64,000 bases of DNA from Haloarcula laminariae (GTDB lineage: Archaea; Halobacteriota; Halobacteria; Halobacteriales; Haloarculaceae). The first letter of the stretch is position 1. Every line of letters starts with the position of its first letter. The translations under genes and the position numbers were made by a program. Location: positions 124,001 to 188,000 of the forward strand of contig NZ_JAMZFY010000001.1 in the NCBI RefSeq assembly GCF_025457605.1, given 5' to 3'. Under the pieces are notes generated by a model. It was not told the origin of the DNA. It was given only the letters and a program-made list of their open reading frames with translations, and searched no databases. Positions 43,317 through 51,604 of this stretch are shown piece by piece.

Positions 43317-44960
43317 TTACTTAACGAGTTCTACGTCCACGATTTCGAACTGAGCGCCACCGGCGGAGCTATCGGTAATGCGAATCGTCCATCCATGCGC
43401 AGTAGCAATCTCAGAGACAATGGCAAGCCCGAATCCAGTGCTAGTGTCACTAGTTGTATAGCCCGGGTCAAAGACGTTGATACGCTCAGATTCGGGAATA
43501 CCGGGGCCGTCATCAGCGACGTAAAACCCGGCTGGGCCATCGAGCGCACCCACGGTTATAGCGACATCCGAGCCCCCGTGGTCGATCGCATTTCGGAAGA
43601 GATTCTCGAATAGTCGCTTCACCCGGTCGGGATTCGCCTTGAAAGTGAGATCAGATGTAATAATTATCTCGGCATCGCCAGTGTCAACCATCTCCCAACA
43701 GTCCGTAGCGATTGTCGAGAGCCGTACCGCATCCCACTGTTCGACCTGTTGGCCATCTCGTGCTAGTGTGAGAATCTCATCGATCAGCGTCTCCATTCGC
43801 GTGTGTGCCCGTTCAATTGCCGCTACGTTGTCGTCATCCGACTCCAAGTCTTCACGGACGAGTTCAAACCGACCCTGAGCGACGTTGAGTGGATTCCGCA
43901 TATCGTGGCTTATGAGGTTGGCAAACCTATTGAGACGGTCATTCTGGCGCTCTAATTCCTTCTGATACTGCTCGCGTTCGGTCACATCCGTCAACGTCAG
44001 GGTGCTACCAAGTCCCCGTTTCACCGTTCCATATTGTGTTTCCGTGAGTCGGAAATACCGAATCTCCCCATCGTGGTAAATCTCCAAGAGCTCATTTTCG
44101 CTTTCTAAGCACTCCGCCACGGACGGAAGCGTCGACTCAAGCGGTTCACCGCCTGCAGTGGTGATCTCTGGAAAGAAACGCCGAGCAGCCCGATTCGTGT
44201 CCCGAATGTGATTGTCCGCATCAAGAGAGATAATAGGGGAATCCTGTTCTGTAGCGAGTTGAACGGCCTCGAATCGGTCGAGATAGACGAACATGACACC
44301 TACCGCAAAAACCGCCACACCGAGGGGTTCATATGTGATATCGATGAGGGCGGGAGTTGTATAGCCTATGAGATTCATTGTGACTGGGAGACCAGTAATC
44401 CCGACAAGCAGCATGAGCGGCCGCGTATTGAGGTCGATCACGGTGAACAACTCTAAGAGCATAAAATAGCCCACAAAGGCTAGCGCGTAGGACAATCCCA
44501 TTGCGGTCCAATGAAGCGGACCCGTAGAGACAGACAGATGAGAAAACGGCGTAGCAAGAGTAGTCGCTGTGAAGTACCCGTGATGGAGTGGGTTCGTGAC
44601 TTTCACAGCGACGAGTACGACGAAAACACCGACAGCGAGGCGACGATACCGTGGGTTGCGATGATACGTTCGGTTCGTATAGGCCGAACAGAAGTACAGC
44701 CATGCACCAACAGCTGCAAGGCCGAAAATCAGGCCGAGCACATACCAGCCGAGTTTAAGCTGTTTCGTTGGCGAAACGAGAAACCCGACATGTGTAGTTG
44801 CCCACCCACCGCTCGTCAGAAGAAGTGCTAACATTCCGTGACGCGTGTCTACATCACTAATTCGCTGGAGGCGAGTGAGACTGCCGAAACAGCCGAGTGC
44901 CGCCAAAACGAAAACCACAACGTATAGAGAAAATAGTAGAGATGACGACAAGAGGCCCAC
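43317..44960 (-). CDS. 7TM sensor histidine kinase
   Basis: A 547-aa paralogue of the protein at 30322-31977 with the same 7TM N-terminus (about 1-225) and a PAS-like region. Here HisKA is intact (LISHDMRNPLNVA, H near 355), and the ATPase has N box LFRNAIDHGG, G1 YVADDGPGIP and G2 TSTGFGLAIVSEI. It should autophosphorylate and pass phosphate to an unlinked regulator. Like the DoxX-like gene it is on the minus strand, interrupting the rightward block. Confidence 0.9.
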   Translation of the reverse strand: MGLLSSSLLFSLYVVVFVLAALGCFGSLTRLQRISDVDTRHGMLALLLTSGGWATTHVGFLVSPTKQLKLGWYVLGLIFGLAAVGAWLYFCSAYTNRTYHRNPRYRRLAVGVFVVLVAVKVTNPLHHGYFTATTLATPFSHLSVSTGPLHWTAMGLSYALAFVGYFMLLELFTVIDLNTRPLMLLVGITGLPVTMNLIGYTTPALIDITYEPLGVAVFAVGVMFVYLDRFEAVQLATEQDSPIISLDADNHIRDTNRAARRFFPEITTAGGEPLESTLPSVAECLESENELLEIYHDGEIRYFRLTETQYGTVKRGLGSTLTLTDVTEREQYQKELERQNDRLNRFANLISHDMRNPLNVAQGRFELVREDLESDDDNVAAIERAHTRMETLIDEILTLARDGQQVEQWDAVRLSTIATDCWEMVDTGDAEIIITSDLTFKANPDRVKRLFENLFRNAIDHGGSDVAITVGALDGPAGFYVADDGPGIPESERINVFDPGYTTSDTSTGFGLAIVSEIATAHGWTIRITDSSAGGAQFEIVDVELVK

Positions 44961-45180
44961 TATCTAATTAAAACATAGTTGGTGACTAAACTCTATTGAT
45001 ATTCTGGAATTGTGGACAAACATAAGGAAATAAAATCACGGCTTGTCTGCAATTTCATATAATCTCGGTGAGATTTCTACTCAATATGCACGCTCACGCT
45101 GGCAGTTGATTCGGTATGGCACCAATCCAATCTCGAAGGTTTAGTTCTCGAACCGTTTCACTACCGGTCTAGAGCCCAGA
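44961..45180. other. Intergenic region
   Basis: About 220 AT-rich bp between the kinase start and leader element 6. It should hold the kinase promoter. No gene or repeat recognised. Confidence 0.35.
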
Positions 45181-45182
45181 AC

Positions 45183-45211
45183 AATTTTGTGCTCCTCTGG
45201 CGGGCGAGAGG
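45183..45211 (+). promoter_or_regulatory. T-box/hairpin leader element 6 (short form)
   Basis: AATTTTGTG then CCTCT (45194-45198) with AGAGG (45207-45211), loop GGCGGGCG. The ATG is directly adjacent at 45212. It differs from element 5 in the loop (GGGCG for GGGTG). Confidence 0.7.
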
Positions 45212-45973
45212 ATGGCAAAATCAACCTCATATCCCGACCCACAGTCGTTCCAGCACCTTCCAAACGCATCGTGCTCGTGCCCCATCCACGCAAACGGACA
45301 GCCGTTCACGGCGCCGTTGGGCATCCAGTTTGCCGACCATGTCGAGGTTGACCCAATAGACCACGAAACAGCAGCGGCGGTCTATGACGCACACCACTCC
45401 TACATGGATTCGCTGCCGTCGGTGAACCTCACTCACCACGGCGTGTACTTCCAGGGAGCGCTGGTCGGTGCCATCACGTGGCGGTATCCGCTGATCTCGC
45501 AGAAGCGTATTCACTACGGCGTCGGCGGGCAGCTCCGGCCGGAACCGCTGGACATCGAGACCCTCCCCGCGAGCCTTCGACCAACGGCCCGGCGGGTACT
45601 CCCGTCGACGGACGAGCCTATTGTCGACAGCGAGGTGATCTCCGGCGACACCATCGTTGAGGCTGCTCGGATTTGCCTCGGCGTCCGGATGCCCAACCTC
45701 GCTTCGGCGGCGCTTGCACGGGCCCAAGAGCGGTTCGTTCGCGAACACGATGATGGGGACGTCCGCTTTCTCCTGACGTGGGTGCGAGCGGATTTCGACG
45801 GTGCGATGGTCCGGGCATTGCGGGACAAGGGCTGGACCTGTACCGGGTATCGGGAGCCAGGGCAGGCGAGCAATCGCGAGGACAAGCCGATTCGCGAGCG
45901 ATACAAGTGGCGGTTCCTCTGTCCCGTCAAACGCATTTGCGGACAGTCGACGCTGGATCGGTGGTCAGCATGA
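45212..45973 (+). CDS. Mom-like GNAT-fold protein (candidate DNA-base modification enzyme)
   Basis: A 253-aa protein. The order of motifs is that of Mom-type acetyltransferase-fold proteins: an N-terminal DAHHSYMDSLPSVNLTHHGV, a core strand YFQGALVGAITWRYPL, IVEAARICLGVRMPNLASAA (acceptor helix), then a Trp/Tyr-rich end LRDKGWTCTGYREPG and RERYKWRF. Phage Mu Mom modifies adenine in DNA and protects it from restriction. That would fit next to ArdC. I cannot verify catalytic residues; a generic GNAT acetyltransferase is the alternative. It overlaps the next gene by 4 bp. Confidence 0.5.
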   Translation: MAKSTSYPDPQSFQHLPNASCSCPIHANGQPFTAPLGIQFADHVEVDPIDHETAAAVYDAHHSYMDSLPSVNLTHHGVYFQGALVGAITWRYPLISQKRIHYGVGGQLRPEPLDIETLPASLRPTARRVLPSTDEPIVDSEVISGDTIVEAARICLGVRMPNLASAALARAQERFVREHDDGDVRFLLTWVRADFDGAMVRALRDKGWTCTGYREPGQASNREDKPIRERYKWRFLCPVKRICGQSTLDRWSA

Positions 45974-46503
45974 GCAACATCTCCAACTCTGCAGAGGCCG
46001 AGTACTGCCGGTTTTGCGGGAGCCGAAACTGGGAGTACCTCGGGCAGACGCGAACGTATCTCCGGTGGCCTGCCGACGTTGACAGGGAAGAAGGTGTGTA
46101 CCACTTCACAATCTGTGGCGAGTGTGCCTTCGCCGACCGGGACAACACGGAGGAGGCGGCCCACCTATTCCACGAGGCAGACCAGGAGTATCTGCGGACC
46201 TGCGACTGCTGTGGGGCTGTCGGATGCCAGTCGGCAGGTACACGCCGGCCAGCAGAAGACACACATCGAATCCAGAGTGTCATCGGTTGGTCAGTCGAGA
46301 TTGCTGGATTTGACGGGGGAGTCTGTACCTGTGTCGACTGCAGTCCTGTTCTCCCCATCGACTGTGTGAAGCGGAGTCAGTGGTCGTACAATGACGATGC
46401 TGTCCGGCTGGCCAAGCCACCGTTCAATACAGAAAGTTCCGAGACGACTAGCGGGACTCCTGTTGAGAGCGAACAGGCTGTTCTTGGCCTGTGGAGCGCG
46501 TAG
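45970..46503 (+). CDS. Cysteine-rich zinc-binding protein
   Basis: A 177-aa protein with several CxxC sets: YCRFCGSRNWEYLG at the start, CGEC near 44, CDCC-GAVGC near 78 and CTCVDC near 120. It probably binds two or three zinc ions. Its ATG overlaps the stop of the Mom-like gene (ATGA), so the two are coupled, and it may assist that protein. It is not recognised beyond this. Confidence 0.65.
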   Translation: MSNISNSAEAEYCRFCGSRNWEYLGQTRTYLRWPADVDREEGVYHFTICGECAFADRDNTEEAAHLFHEADQEYLRTCDCCGAVGCQSAGTRRPAEDTHRIQSVIGWSVEIAGFDGGVCTCVDCSPVLPIDCVKRSQWSYNDDAVRLAKPPFNTESSETTSGTPVESEQAVLGLWSA

Positions 46504-46505
46504 CC

Positions 46506-46535
46506 AGATTTTGTGTTCCTCTGGCGGGTGAGAGG
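46506..46535 (+). promoter_or_regulatory. T-box/hairpin leader element 7 (short form)
   Basis: GATTTTGTG then CCTCT (46518-46522) with AGAGG (46531-46535), loop GGCGGGTG. ATG directly adjacent. Almost identical to elements 5 and 6. Confidence 0.7.
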
Positions 46536-46844
46536 ATGTCTCAGAAGCACCTGCGACACGAACAGAGTCGGACTGGTGGCACGCTCCCCGAACGGTGGGA
46601 CCTCGTTGTTCCTGTCACGGCGGCTGTTCGCGAGCAGCAACCGCTTGACGCCGACCTTGCGGCTGTCGTCCTGGACCGCGTGGTCGACCGGGTTCCGTGG
46701 CTGTCGATACCGGATATCCTTGAGCTCCGAGCACAGGTGACCGTAGACGTCAATGATCAGGTCCCGTTGGTCGATCGGGTCGCACTCATCGTCGATGCAA
46801 TTCTTGCCGAACTGGAACACTGGAAATGGGGGGCGTTGCGATGA
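46536..46844 (+). CDS. Hypothetical 102-aa protein
   Basis: Starts MSQKHLRHEQSRTGGTLPER. It is helical and acidic (VVLDRVVDRVPWLSIPDILE) with a hydrophobic end (ALIVDAILAELEHWKWG). The start is set by leader element 7, and it overlaps the next gene by 4 bp. First gene of a tightly packed four-gene unit of small proteins. Function unknown. Confidence 0.6.
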   Translation: MSQKHLRHEQSRTGGTLPERWDLVVPVTAAVREQQPLDADLAAVVLDRVVDRVPWLSIPDILELRAQVTVDVNDQVPLVDRVALIVDAILAELEHWKWGALR

Positions 46845-47152
46845 CCGGCGAGGTAGCCACGCTTGGCGATTTCGGCGCCGGCGGGCCCCGTTCGGATAGC
46901 CAGATCGACAGGCAAGTCGCGGCCCGGGAGGCTGTCGCTGGGGAGTGGGAGTATCTCGCCGCTGGGAACGATACGATCGGCTGGCACATCCCCGACACCG
47001 GGGCGACGGTCCTGCTCAAACGGGACGACAACAGGTGGCGACTTGAACGAGCGACCAAGCCTGTCGGGACACGGGAGACGCTCGACGCAGGCCTGTCGTT
47101 GGCGAACTCGTATATGCAGGATCGGCCGGAGGGTGCGGCTGCATGGCGCTGA
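46841..47152 (+). CDS. Hypothetical 103-aa protein
   Basis: Starts MTGEVATLGDFGAGGPRSDS; a start at 46826 is also open. The middle is a beta-hairpin-like segment (IGWHIPDTGATVLLKRDDNR WRLER in outline). It overlaps its neighbours on both sides by 4 to 10 bp, so translation is coupled. Function unknown. Confidence 0.55.
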   Translation: MTGEVATLGDFGAGGPRSDSQIDRQVAAREAVAGEWEYLAAGNDTIGWHIPDTGATVLLKRDDNRWRLERATKPVGTRETLDAGLSLANSYMQDRPEGAAAWR

Positions 47153-47355
47153 TTGAGCGCGAGTGCTGGCCGCAGGTCGAAGCCCGACGGGTCGAAGAGG
47201 GATTGCATCACGCTCGGTTCTGGCAGCGGACCGCCCCTCACAAGATGGTGTTCTGGGAGGTCTTTGACGAGACTATCCTCGCCCAGTACCCAGAGTGTCG
47301 ATTTAAAGTAGACGACCAGCTGACCCTCGGGAAGTTTTCTGCTGCTGCAGAGTGA
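47143..47355 (+). CDS. Hypothetical 70-aa protein
   Basis: Starts MALIERECWPQVEARRVEEG, with an aromatic-rich core (ARFWQRTAPHKMVFWEVFDE). Overlaps the previous gene by 10 bp. Function unknown. Confidence 0.55.
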   Translation: MALIERECWPQVEARRVEEGLHHARFWQRTAPHKMVFWEVFDETILAQYPECRFKVDDQLTLGKFSAAAE

Positions 47356-47360
47356 GTGCA

Positions 47361-47606
47361 ATGCCCGAACGAGATTCAGACCCGATTCTTGAGCGGCTTC
47401 CCCCAGAGACACTGCTTGACTCTGACCATCTCCGGCCGATTCGGGCCGGCATACGGTGTATGGATTCAATCGAGACGATCCAGAAGTACGTCGCCTACGA
47501 GACACAGCACCGCGACCGCACGCAGGTCCAGGCCGCGTTGCGGATGCGGGCGAGAGAACTTCGCGAGGAGGGAGACGACGAAGCTGGGGCGGCTCCCGTT
47601 TTGTGA
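47361..47606 (+). CDS. Hypothetical 81-aa protein
   Basis: Starts MPERDSDPILERLPPETLLD (a GTG at 47352 is possible). The C-terminal half is a long charged helix (VAYETQHRDRTQVQAALRMR). Its last codons coincide with the T-box of leader element 8. Function unknown. Confidence 0.55.
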   Translation: MPERDSDPILERLPPETLLDSDHLRPIRAGIRCMDSIETIQKYVAYETQHRDRTQVQAALRMRARELREEGDDEAGAAPVL

Positions 47607-47650
47607 GCCCCGAGTGGGTGCGGGGCTATTCCAGCACCGCGTGGTTGTTC
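47599..47650 (+). promoter_or_regulatory. T-box/two-hairpin leader element 8 (long form)
   Basis: TTTTGTG overlaps the stop of the upstream gene. P1: AGCCCC (47606-47611) with GGGGCT (47622-47627). P2: GGCTAT (47624-47629) with GTGGTT (47641-47646), mostly G-U pairs, so weak. The ATG is 4 nt after. Confidence 0.6.
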
Positions 47651-47881
47651 ATGTCGAAAGAGCAAGTCTCAGAGCCAGCGACAGCAGCGGACGACGAGTA
47701 TGCAGCTGTTCCCGACCCGGATGCAGTAATCGAGTTCGGTGACGACGTTGAGGAGGGGTTTGTCGGGCTCGTTGAACACACGCTCGCAACGTCAGATTTC
47801 GTCCGGACGCACCGGGTCTCGATGACGGCACAGGGCAGTGAAACGACCCTTCTGGTCAGTGAGGTTGAGCCCGATGCCTGA
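47651..47881 (+). CDS. Hypothetical 76-aa acidic protein
   Basis: Starts MSKEQVSEPATAADDEYAAV. The second half is a compact alpha/beta unit (EEGFVGLVEHTLATSDFVRT then HRVSMTAQGSETTLLVSEVE). It overlaps the next gene by 8 bp. Start defined by element 8. Function unknown. Confidence 0.6.
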   Translation: MSKEQVSEPATAADDEYAAVPDPDAVIEFGDDVEEGFVGLVEHTLATSDFVRTHRVSMTAQGSETTLLVSEVEPDA

Positions 47882-48089
47882 GGACGACCCACGGTTCTTC
47901 ATCGAAGTCCGGGGCGTTAGCCCGTCGGATTTCTCGGCCAACGCGGAGGTCCCTGAGAAGCGGGACGAAGCGGTCTCTCTCGCGAACGATATCCACGATC
48001 TCCTGCGCGAAGAGTACAGGAAAACCGAGGTGACCGGCGTTGTCCCGGTGGTCAACCCCGATATCCACGAACGGTTGGTGGACCGATGA
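47874..48089 (+). CDS. Hypothetical 71-aa protein
   Basis: Starts MPEDDPRFFIEVRGVSPSDF and continues with a helix rich in E and R (KRDEAVSLANDIHDLLREEY). Overlaps both neighbours by 4 to 8 bp. Function unknown. Confidence 0.55.
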   Translation: MPEDDPRFFIEVRGVSPSDFSANAEVPEKRDEAVSLANDIHDLLREEYRKTEVTGVVPVVNPDIHERLVDR

Positions 48090-48298
48090 TAATCGAACAT
48101 CCCGATGCAACCTGCCCCAGATGCAGTTCATCGCTGCTGTATCGCTTCAGTGTGGTCCCGGGTGGCTGGGAGGTGGTGTTTCTCTGTGCCCGAGCCTGCG
48201 GATTCGTTGCACGTCCGGGGACGATATACCGAGAGGATATCGACCACCTTGACGAGCGTCACGAACGCGCCCTCGAACTCGGCAGGCGGTACTCGTAG
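48086..48298 (+). CDS. Small zinc-ribbon protein (70 aa)
   Basis: Starts MIIEHPDATCPRCSSSLLYR and has a second cysteine pair in LCARACGFV. The fold is probably a zinc ribbon with a C-terminal helix. It overlaps the previous gene (ATGATAA) and is the last gene of its packed unit. Function unknown. Confidence 0.6.
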   Translation: MIIEHPDATCPRCSSSLLYRFSVVPGGWEVVFLCARACGFVARPGTIYREDIDHLDERHERALELGRRYS

Positions 48299-48300
48299 CG

Positions 48301-48362
48301 AGATTTTCTGGGCCTCTAGGGGGTGAGAGGCGTACCAGAGAGTGCGTTTCGACCTCATACTG
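48301..48362 (+). promoter_or_regulatory. T-box/two-hairpin leader element 9 (long form)
   Basis: GATTTTCTG, P1: CCTCT (48313-48317) with AGAGG (48326-48330), loop AGGGGGTG. P2: GAGGCGT (48327-48333) with GCGTTTC (48344-48350). Relative to element 2 the P2 arms have changed together (GGGGCGT/GCGTCCC versus GAGGCGT/GCGTTTC). Confidence 0.7.
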
Positions 48363-49049
48363 ATGGCGACACAGAATCTCGCAGCGACGACCGACGAGCC
48401 AGAGAGTAGCAACCTTCCCGACCGTACCGAGGACGCCCTGACGGAGGTGATGAGCGTCCTCGACGATATCGGGCTAGCTCGCGGTGCGCCAGACCTGTAT
48501 CTGGTCGTGTCGAGCTCCGGATCCGAGTATCTCGTCGACACTCGCGAGGAGACCTGCGAGTGTCCGGATGACGAGTACCGCGAGGTCACCTGCAAGCACC
48601 GCCGGCGGGTCGCCTTTGCAACCGGGGAGCGGCCGATTCCCGGCTGGGTGCGGCGAGAGCGCCTGGACGACAACTTGGGCGAGCACGTCGCTGGGGAGCC
48701 TCGCTTTTCGGCGACTGACGGCGGAGTCGCTCAGGCACGGTTCGACGATGGCGATTTAATTGACCCCGAAGACGACCCCTTCGCAGTCCATAGCGACGAC
48801 GAGGACCGGACCAAGCGGGCCAAACGCGAGGACATGGACATATCCTTCCTCGCAAAGCCCGGCCGCTACGAGGTCCACTCGGCGTCCGGCAGTGTCTACG
48901 AGGCTGACGTGCTGGCCGAATCGTGCAGCTGTCCGGACATCGCAGAGCGGTGTAAGCACCTGCGTCGGGTCGATATCGAGATTCGGGCGGGGCTCGTTCC
49001 GCGGCCCGATGGACGGCTTCCAGACAAAGCACGGCCAAACACTCAATAA
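48363..49049 (+). CDS. Protein with two SWIM-type zinc fingers
   Basis: A 228-aa protein. Two SWIM motifs (CxCx(n)CxH) are visible: TCECPDDEYREVTCKHRRRV near residue 62-80 and SCSCPDIAERCKHLRRVDI near 185-205, each after a beta strand (YLVDTREE, YEADVLAE). SWIM domains bind DNA or proteins. The linker is very acidic. Start from leader element 9. Role in the block unknown; a related single-SWIM protein lies at 52522. Confidence 0.75.
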   Translation: MATQNLAATTDEPESSNLPDRTEDALTEVMSVLDDIGLARGAPDLYLVVSSSGSEYLVDTREETCECPDDEYREVTCKHRRRVAFATGERPIPGWVRRERLDDNLGEHVAGEPRFSATDGGVAQARFDDGDLIDPEDDPFAVHSDDEDRTKRAKREDMDISFLAKPGRYEVHSASGSVYEADVLAESCSCPDIAERCKHLRRVDIEIRAGLVPRPDGRLPDKARPNTQ

Positions 49050-49071
49050 TCGGGTTATCCTACAGGCAACT

Positions 49072-49317
49072 ATGGCTACGATTGAAATCGACGAGGAGGT
49101 GTATGAGGCACTCCGTATTCCTGAAGCCGAGCGGCCGCAGGCGATGAAGGAAGAATTAGCTGTTTCACTGTACGCACGCGATGTCCTTTCGTTCGGCAAG
49201 GCGCGAGCCTTAGCCGAATTATCCCCTCGAGAGTTTCAGGCACTCCTCGGTGACCGAGAGATACCCCGTCACTATACGGAAGCAGAACTCGCCGAAGACC
49301 TCGAATATGCCGAATGA
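49072..49317 (+). CDS. UPF0175-family protein (putative antitoxin)
   Basis: An 81-aa protein with the UPF0175 pattern: IPEAERPQAMKEELAVSLYA then FGKARALAELSPREFQALLG. UPF0175 proteins commonly precede DUF3368/PIN toxin genes and are thought to be the antitoxins. The next gene starts inside its 3' end (11-bp overlap). The start is the ATG at 49072, 22 bp after the SWIM gene. Confidence 0.82.
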   Translation: MATIEIDEEVYEALRIPEAERPQAMKEELAVSLYARDVLSFGKARALAELSPREFQALLGDREIPRHYTEAELAEDLEYAE

Positions 49318-49801
49318 CGAACTCGTTGTTTCGGACACATCCCCACTTCTGAACCTGGCTCTTATTGAGCAACTGGACCTTCTCGAATCCCAGTTTTCGA
49401 GTATTACTGTTCCAGAGCAGGTGTGGGACGAACTCGCTGCTGGTGAGGGAGTTCTGGATGCGCTCAGAGAGCTACGAGAGAGTGAGTTTCTCAGTGTGGT
49501 AGAGGTTGAACAATCAAACCTGTTCACTGAGATACTTCATGAACTGGATCGGGGAGAAACAGCCGCTATCTGCTACGCTATTGACCACGATGCCGATCTA
49601 ATTCTATTGGATGAGAAGGACGGTCGCCAAGTCGCTCGCAGACACGATCTGACCATGACCGGGGTCATTGGCATCCTACTTCGCGGCGCTACAACTGGAC
49701 AGATTGAGTTAGAAGACGAACTTGATTCGCTTCGAGAGGCCGGATTCTGGATTTCTGACGACCTGTATTCGAAAGTTCTCTCCCAAGCAGAGAATCTCTA
49801 A
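49307..49801 (+). CDS. DUF3368/PIN-like toxin
   Basis: A 164-aa protein. PIN-like acidic residues are visible: LVVSDTSPLLNLALIEQL at the start, GETAAICYAIDHDADLILLD near 95-115 (with DEKDGRQVA) and a C-terminal helix. This is the DUF3368 layout. Such proteins are probable RNases, toxic when free of their partner. It overlaps the UPF0175 gene by 11 bp, so the two form a toxin-antitoxin operon (inference from family pairing). Confidence 0.85.
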   Translation: MPNDELVVSDTSPLLNLALIEQLDLLESQFSSITVPEQVWDELAAGEGVLDALRELRESEFLSVVEVEQSNLFTEILHELDRGETAAICYAIDHDADLILLDEKDGRQVARRHDLTMTGVIGILLRGATTGQIELEDELDSLREAGFWISDDLYSKVLSQAENL

Positions 49802-49849
49802 CGGGGATAGCGCTCGCCTTCCGCTCTGTCGCTGTCGCACGAGACTACG

Positions 49850-49885
49850 AATTTTCTGCCTCCCATTGTGAGTGGAGGAGATTCA
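49850..49885 (+). promoter_or_regulatory. T-box/hairpin leader element 10 (short form)
   Basis: AATTTTCTG then CCTCC (49859-49863) with GGAGG (49874-49878), loop CATTGTGAGT. GGAGG is also a perfect Shine-Dalgarno sequence 7 nt before the ATG, so the hairpin would hide it. Confidence 0.65.
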
Positions 49886-50797
49886 ATGTCATCGCAACCT
49901 GTAGCCACAGCTGAGCCCAGTCCTGTATCATCGTGTCCCGAGTGTAGCGGTCATTTTGATCGAGCTGGCGGGGAGACACACTGTTCCGACTGCGGGCTTG
50001 TTGTCGACGAACAGCAGATCGACCACGGGCCCGAGTGGCGGGCGTTCGATGCGGACGAGTGTCGCCGAACTGGCGCTCCTCGAACGGTAACCCGGCACGA
50101 TAAGGGGCTCTCGACGGAGATTGGTCGCGACCAATCGGATGCGAACGGGACGGCGCTGTCGGCGCGGAAAAAGCGGAGACTCAGTCGGCAGCGCAGGCTG
50201 CACAGTCGGGCAAAGTTCGAGTCCAAGCGCCAGCGGAATCTCGCACACGGCCTCGGTGAGATCCGACGCCTGACCAGTGCGCTCGAGTTGAGCGATAGTC
50301 TCCGAACCCAGGCGTGCTCGCTATTCAAATCCGCCCAGGATTCGGACCTGCTAATGGGGCGGTCGATAGAGGGTGGCGCTGCAGCAGCGGTGTATATCGC
50401 CTGTCGATGCAGCACTGGTATCGAAATGCATCGGCTCGCCGACGTGGCACGTTGCTCGGAGTCCCATGTCTGGACCGTCTACCGTGCGTTTCAGTTCGAA
50501 CTCGAACTCCCGGTTCCCATCGAGCGTCCGGTTGACCGCGTTCCCCGGGTTCTGGCAGCGCTTCCTGTACCGGTTACCGACGAGACTCGTCGTCGGGCTC
50601 GGGAGTTAGCACGGCAAGTCGACGGTGACCCGGCGTTCACCGGAAGCCGCCGGGGTATCGCAGCGGGATGTGTCTATCTCGCCGGTGAGGAGACGGGTCA
50701 GGAATGGACGCAGACGACTGTCGCAGAAGCCGCCGGGGTAGTTCCACCGACGTTGCGGATGTGGCATCAGCGGCTCCTTGAGCACGTCGACGAGTAG
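49886..50797 (+). CDS. tfb: Transcription initiation factor B (TFB) paralogue
   Basis: A 303-aa TFIIB-type protein. It has an N-terminal zinc ribbon (CPEC then CSDCGLVVDE, about 17-42), a B-reader-like region (ARKKRRLSRQRRLHSRAKFE) and two cyclin-like repeats (about 115-205 and 215-300) with EGGAAAAVYIACR and RRGIAAGCVYLAGEETGQEW. It should bind TBP-DNA and RNA polymerase. Haloarchaea carry several TFBs; this one lies in the accessory block behind leader element 10, so it could serve a promoter set on this replicon. That specificity is inference. Confidence 0.9.
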   Translation: MSSQPVATAEPSPVSSCPECSGHFDRAGGETHCSDCGLVVDEQQIDHGPEWRAFDADECRRTGAPRTVTRHDKGLSTEIGRDQSDANGTALSARKKRRLSRQRRLHSRAKFESKRQRNLAHGLGEIRRLTSALELSDSLRTQACSLFKSAQDSDLLMGRSIEGGAAAAVYIACRCSTGIEMHRLADVARCSESHVWTVYRAFQFELELPVPIERPVDRVPRVLAALPVPVTDETRRRARELARQVDGDPAFTGSRRGIAAGCVYLAGEETGQEWTQTTVAEAAGVVPPTLRMWHQRLLEHVDE

Positions 50798-50809
50798 TCA
50801 CGACCAGCA

Positions 50810-50867
50810 GATTTTCTGGGCCCCAGGCGGGTGCAGGGCGTCCGAGAATGGGCGCCCACACACCGTT
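50810..50867 (+). promoter_or_regulatory. T-box/two-hairpin leader element 11 (long form)
   Basis: GATTTTCTG, P1: GCCC (50820-50823) with GGGC (50836-50839). P2: GGGCGT (50836-50841) with GCGCCC (50852-50857). The ATG is 10 nt after P2. Confidence 0.65.
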
Positions 50868-51308
50868 ATGTCCCGAAACAACGAGTCACTCACAGTCGCC
50901 GAAGCGGCAGCGTCGAACAACCAAATCATTTCGCAGACGGTGGGTGTGCCCGACACTCCCGCAGCGTGGCAGGACCTGGAAGCGGATGTCCCGATGCTAC
51001 GCTCGCGAACGGAGGCCGTGGCGTTCGCCGAGTGTGTGGTGGTCGAACTGCGTCACGAGCCGGTCGCTGCACGGTTCCAGTCAGCACCAGACTTCCGCAC
51101 GGAGTGGATTCTCTCTCGGACGGAACATCTCAGCGTCACGACCTCGGAGCCGTTTGTCAGGGTGCGAATCGACCGGCGCCAGGGGATGGATATCGAGCCC
51201 TGTTCTCGGGCCGAAGCCAGAAACGGGCTGTGTACCGTGCTAACCCAGTCAGAGCTCGGCCGAGTGGACGTCCAGCCACTCGCAGTTCTCTCTATAGTTG
51301 ATAACTGA
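50868..51308 (+). CDS. Hypothetical 146-aa protein
   Basis: Starts MSRNNESLTVAEAAASNNQI. The middle has SRTEAVAFAECVVVELRHEP and a beta-rich end (FVRVRIDRRQGMDIEP). Its stop overlaps a degraded membrane-protein gene (ATG at 51308). Not recognised. Start set by leader element 11. Confidence 0.6.
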   Translation: MSRNNESLTVAEAAASNNQIISQTVGVPDTPAAWQDLEADVPMLRSRTEAVAFAECVVVELRHEPVAARFQSAPDFRTEWILSRTEHLSVTTSEPFVRVRIDRRQGMDIEPCSRAEARNGLCTVLTQSELGRVDVQPLAVLSIVDN

Positions 51309-51604
51309 TGTTGCGATTCACGCTGGGTGCAGTTGGTCGCGGCATCGTGCTGCTGGGGCCGCCATCGCCTTGGAGGATTCCCTCCGTCGGCTTCCATGGC
51401 GTGTGGGTGGTGGGCTGGTCCAGTTCTGTATCGCCGCCGGCGTCGGACTCGTAATGTCACCTATCGTGCTTGTTGCGGCTCGCGCTGACCTACCACATCA
51501 CCGGTGGCTGTGATCCCTGTCGGTCGTACTGTACGGCTGGACACTCTTTCGGGCCGTTCACGACGTTCGGTACGGACTGCTGGCGCCGCCAGATCATCGG
51601 TAAC
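51308..51604 (+). pseudogene. Frameshifted small membrane protein
   Basis: The ATG at 51308 gives MLRFTLGAVGRGIVLLG, then the plausible continuation lies in another frame (GGGLVQFCIAAGVGLVMSPI, VLVAARADL, and after a TGA, LYGWTLFRAVHDVRYGLLAP). Hydrophobic segments in different frames suggest a small membrane protein broken by a frameshift and a stop. Confidence 0.4.

Noticed and set aside
46786-47505. 239-aa leftward gene
   Set aside because: Antisense to a packed run of overlapping small genes with a leader element; low-complexity Ser/Arg/Leu content.
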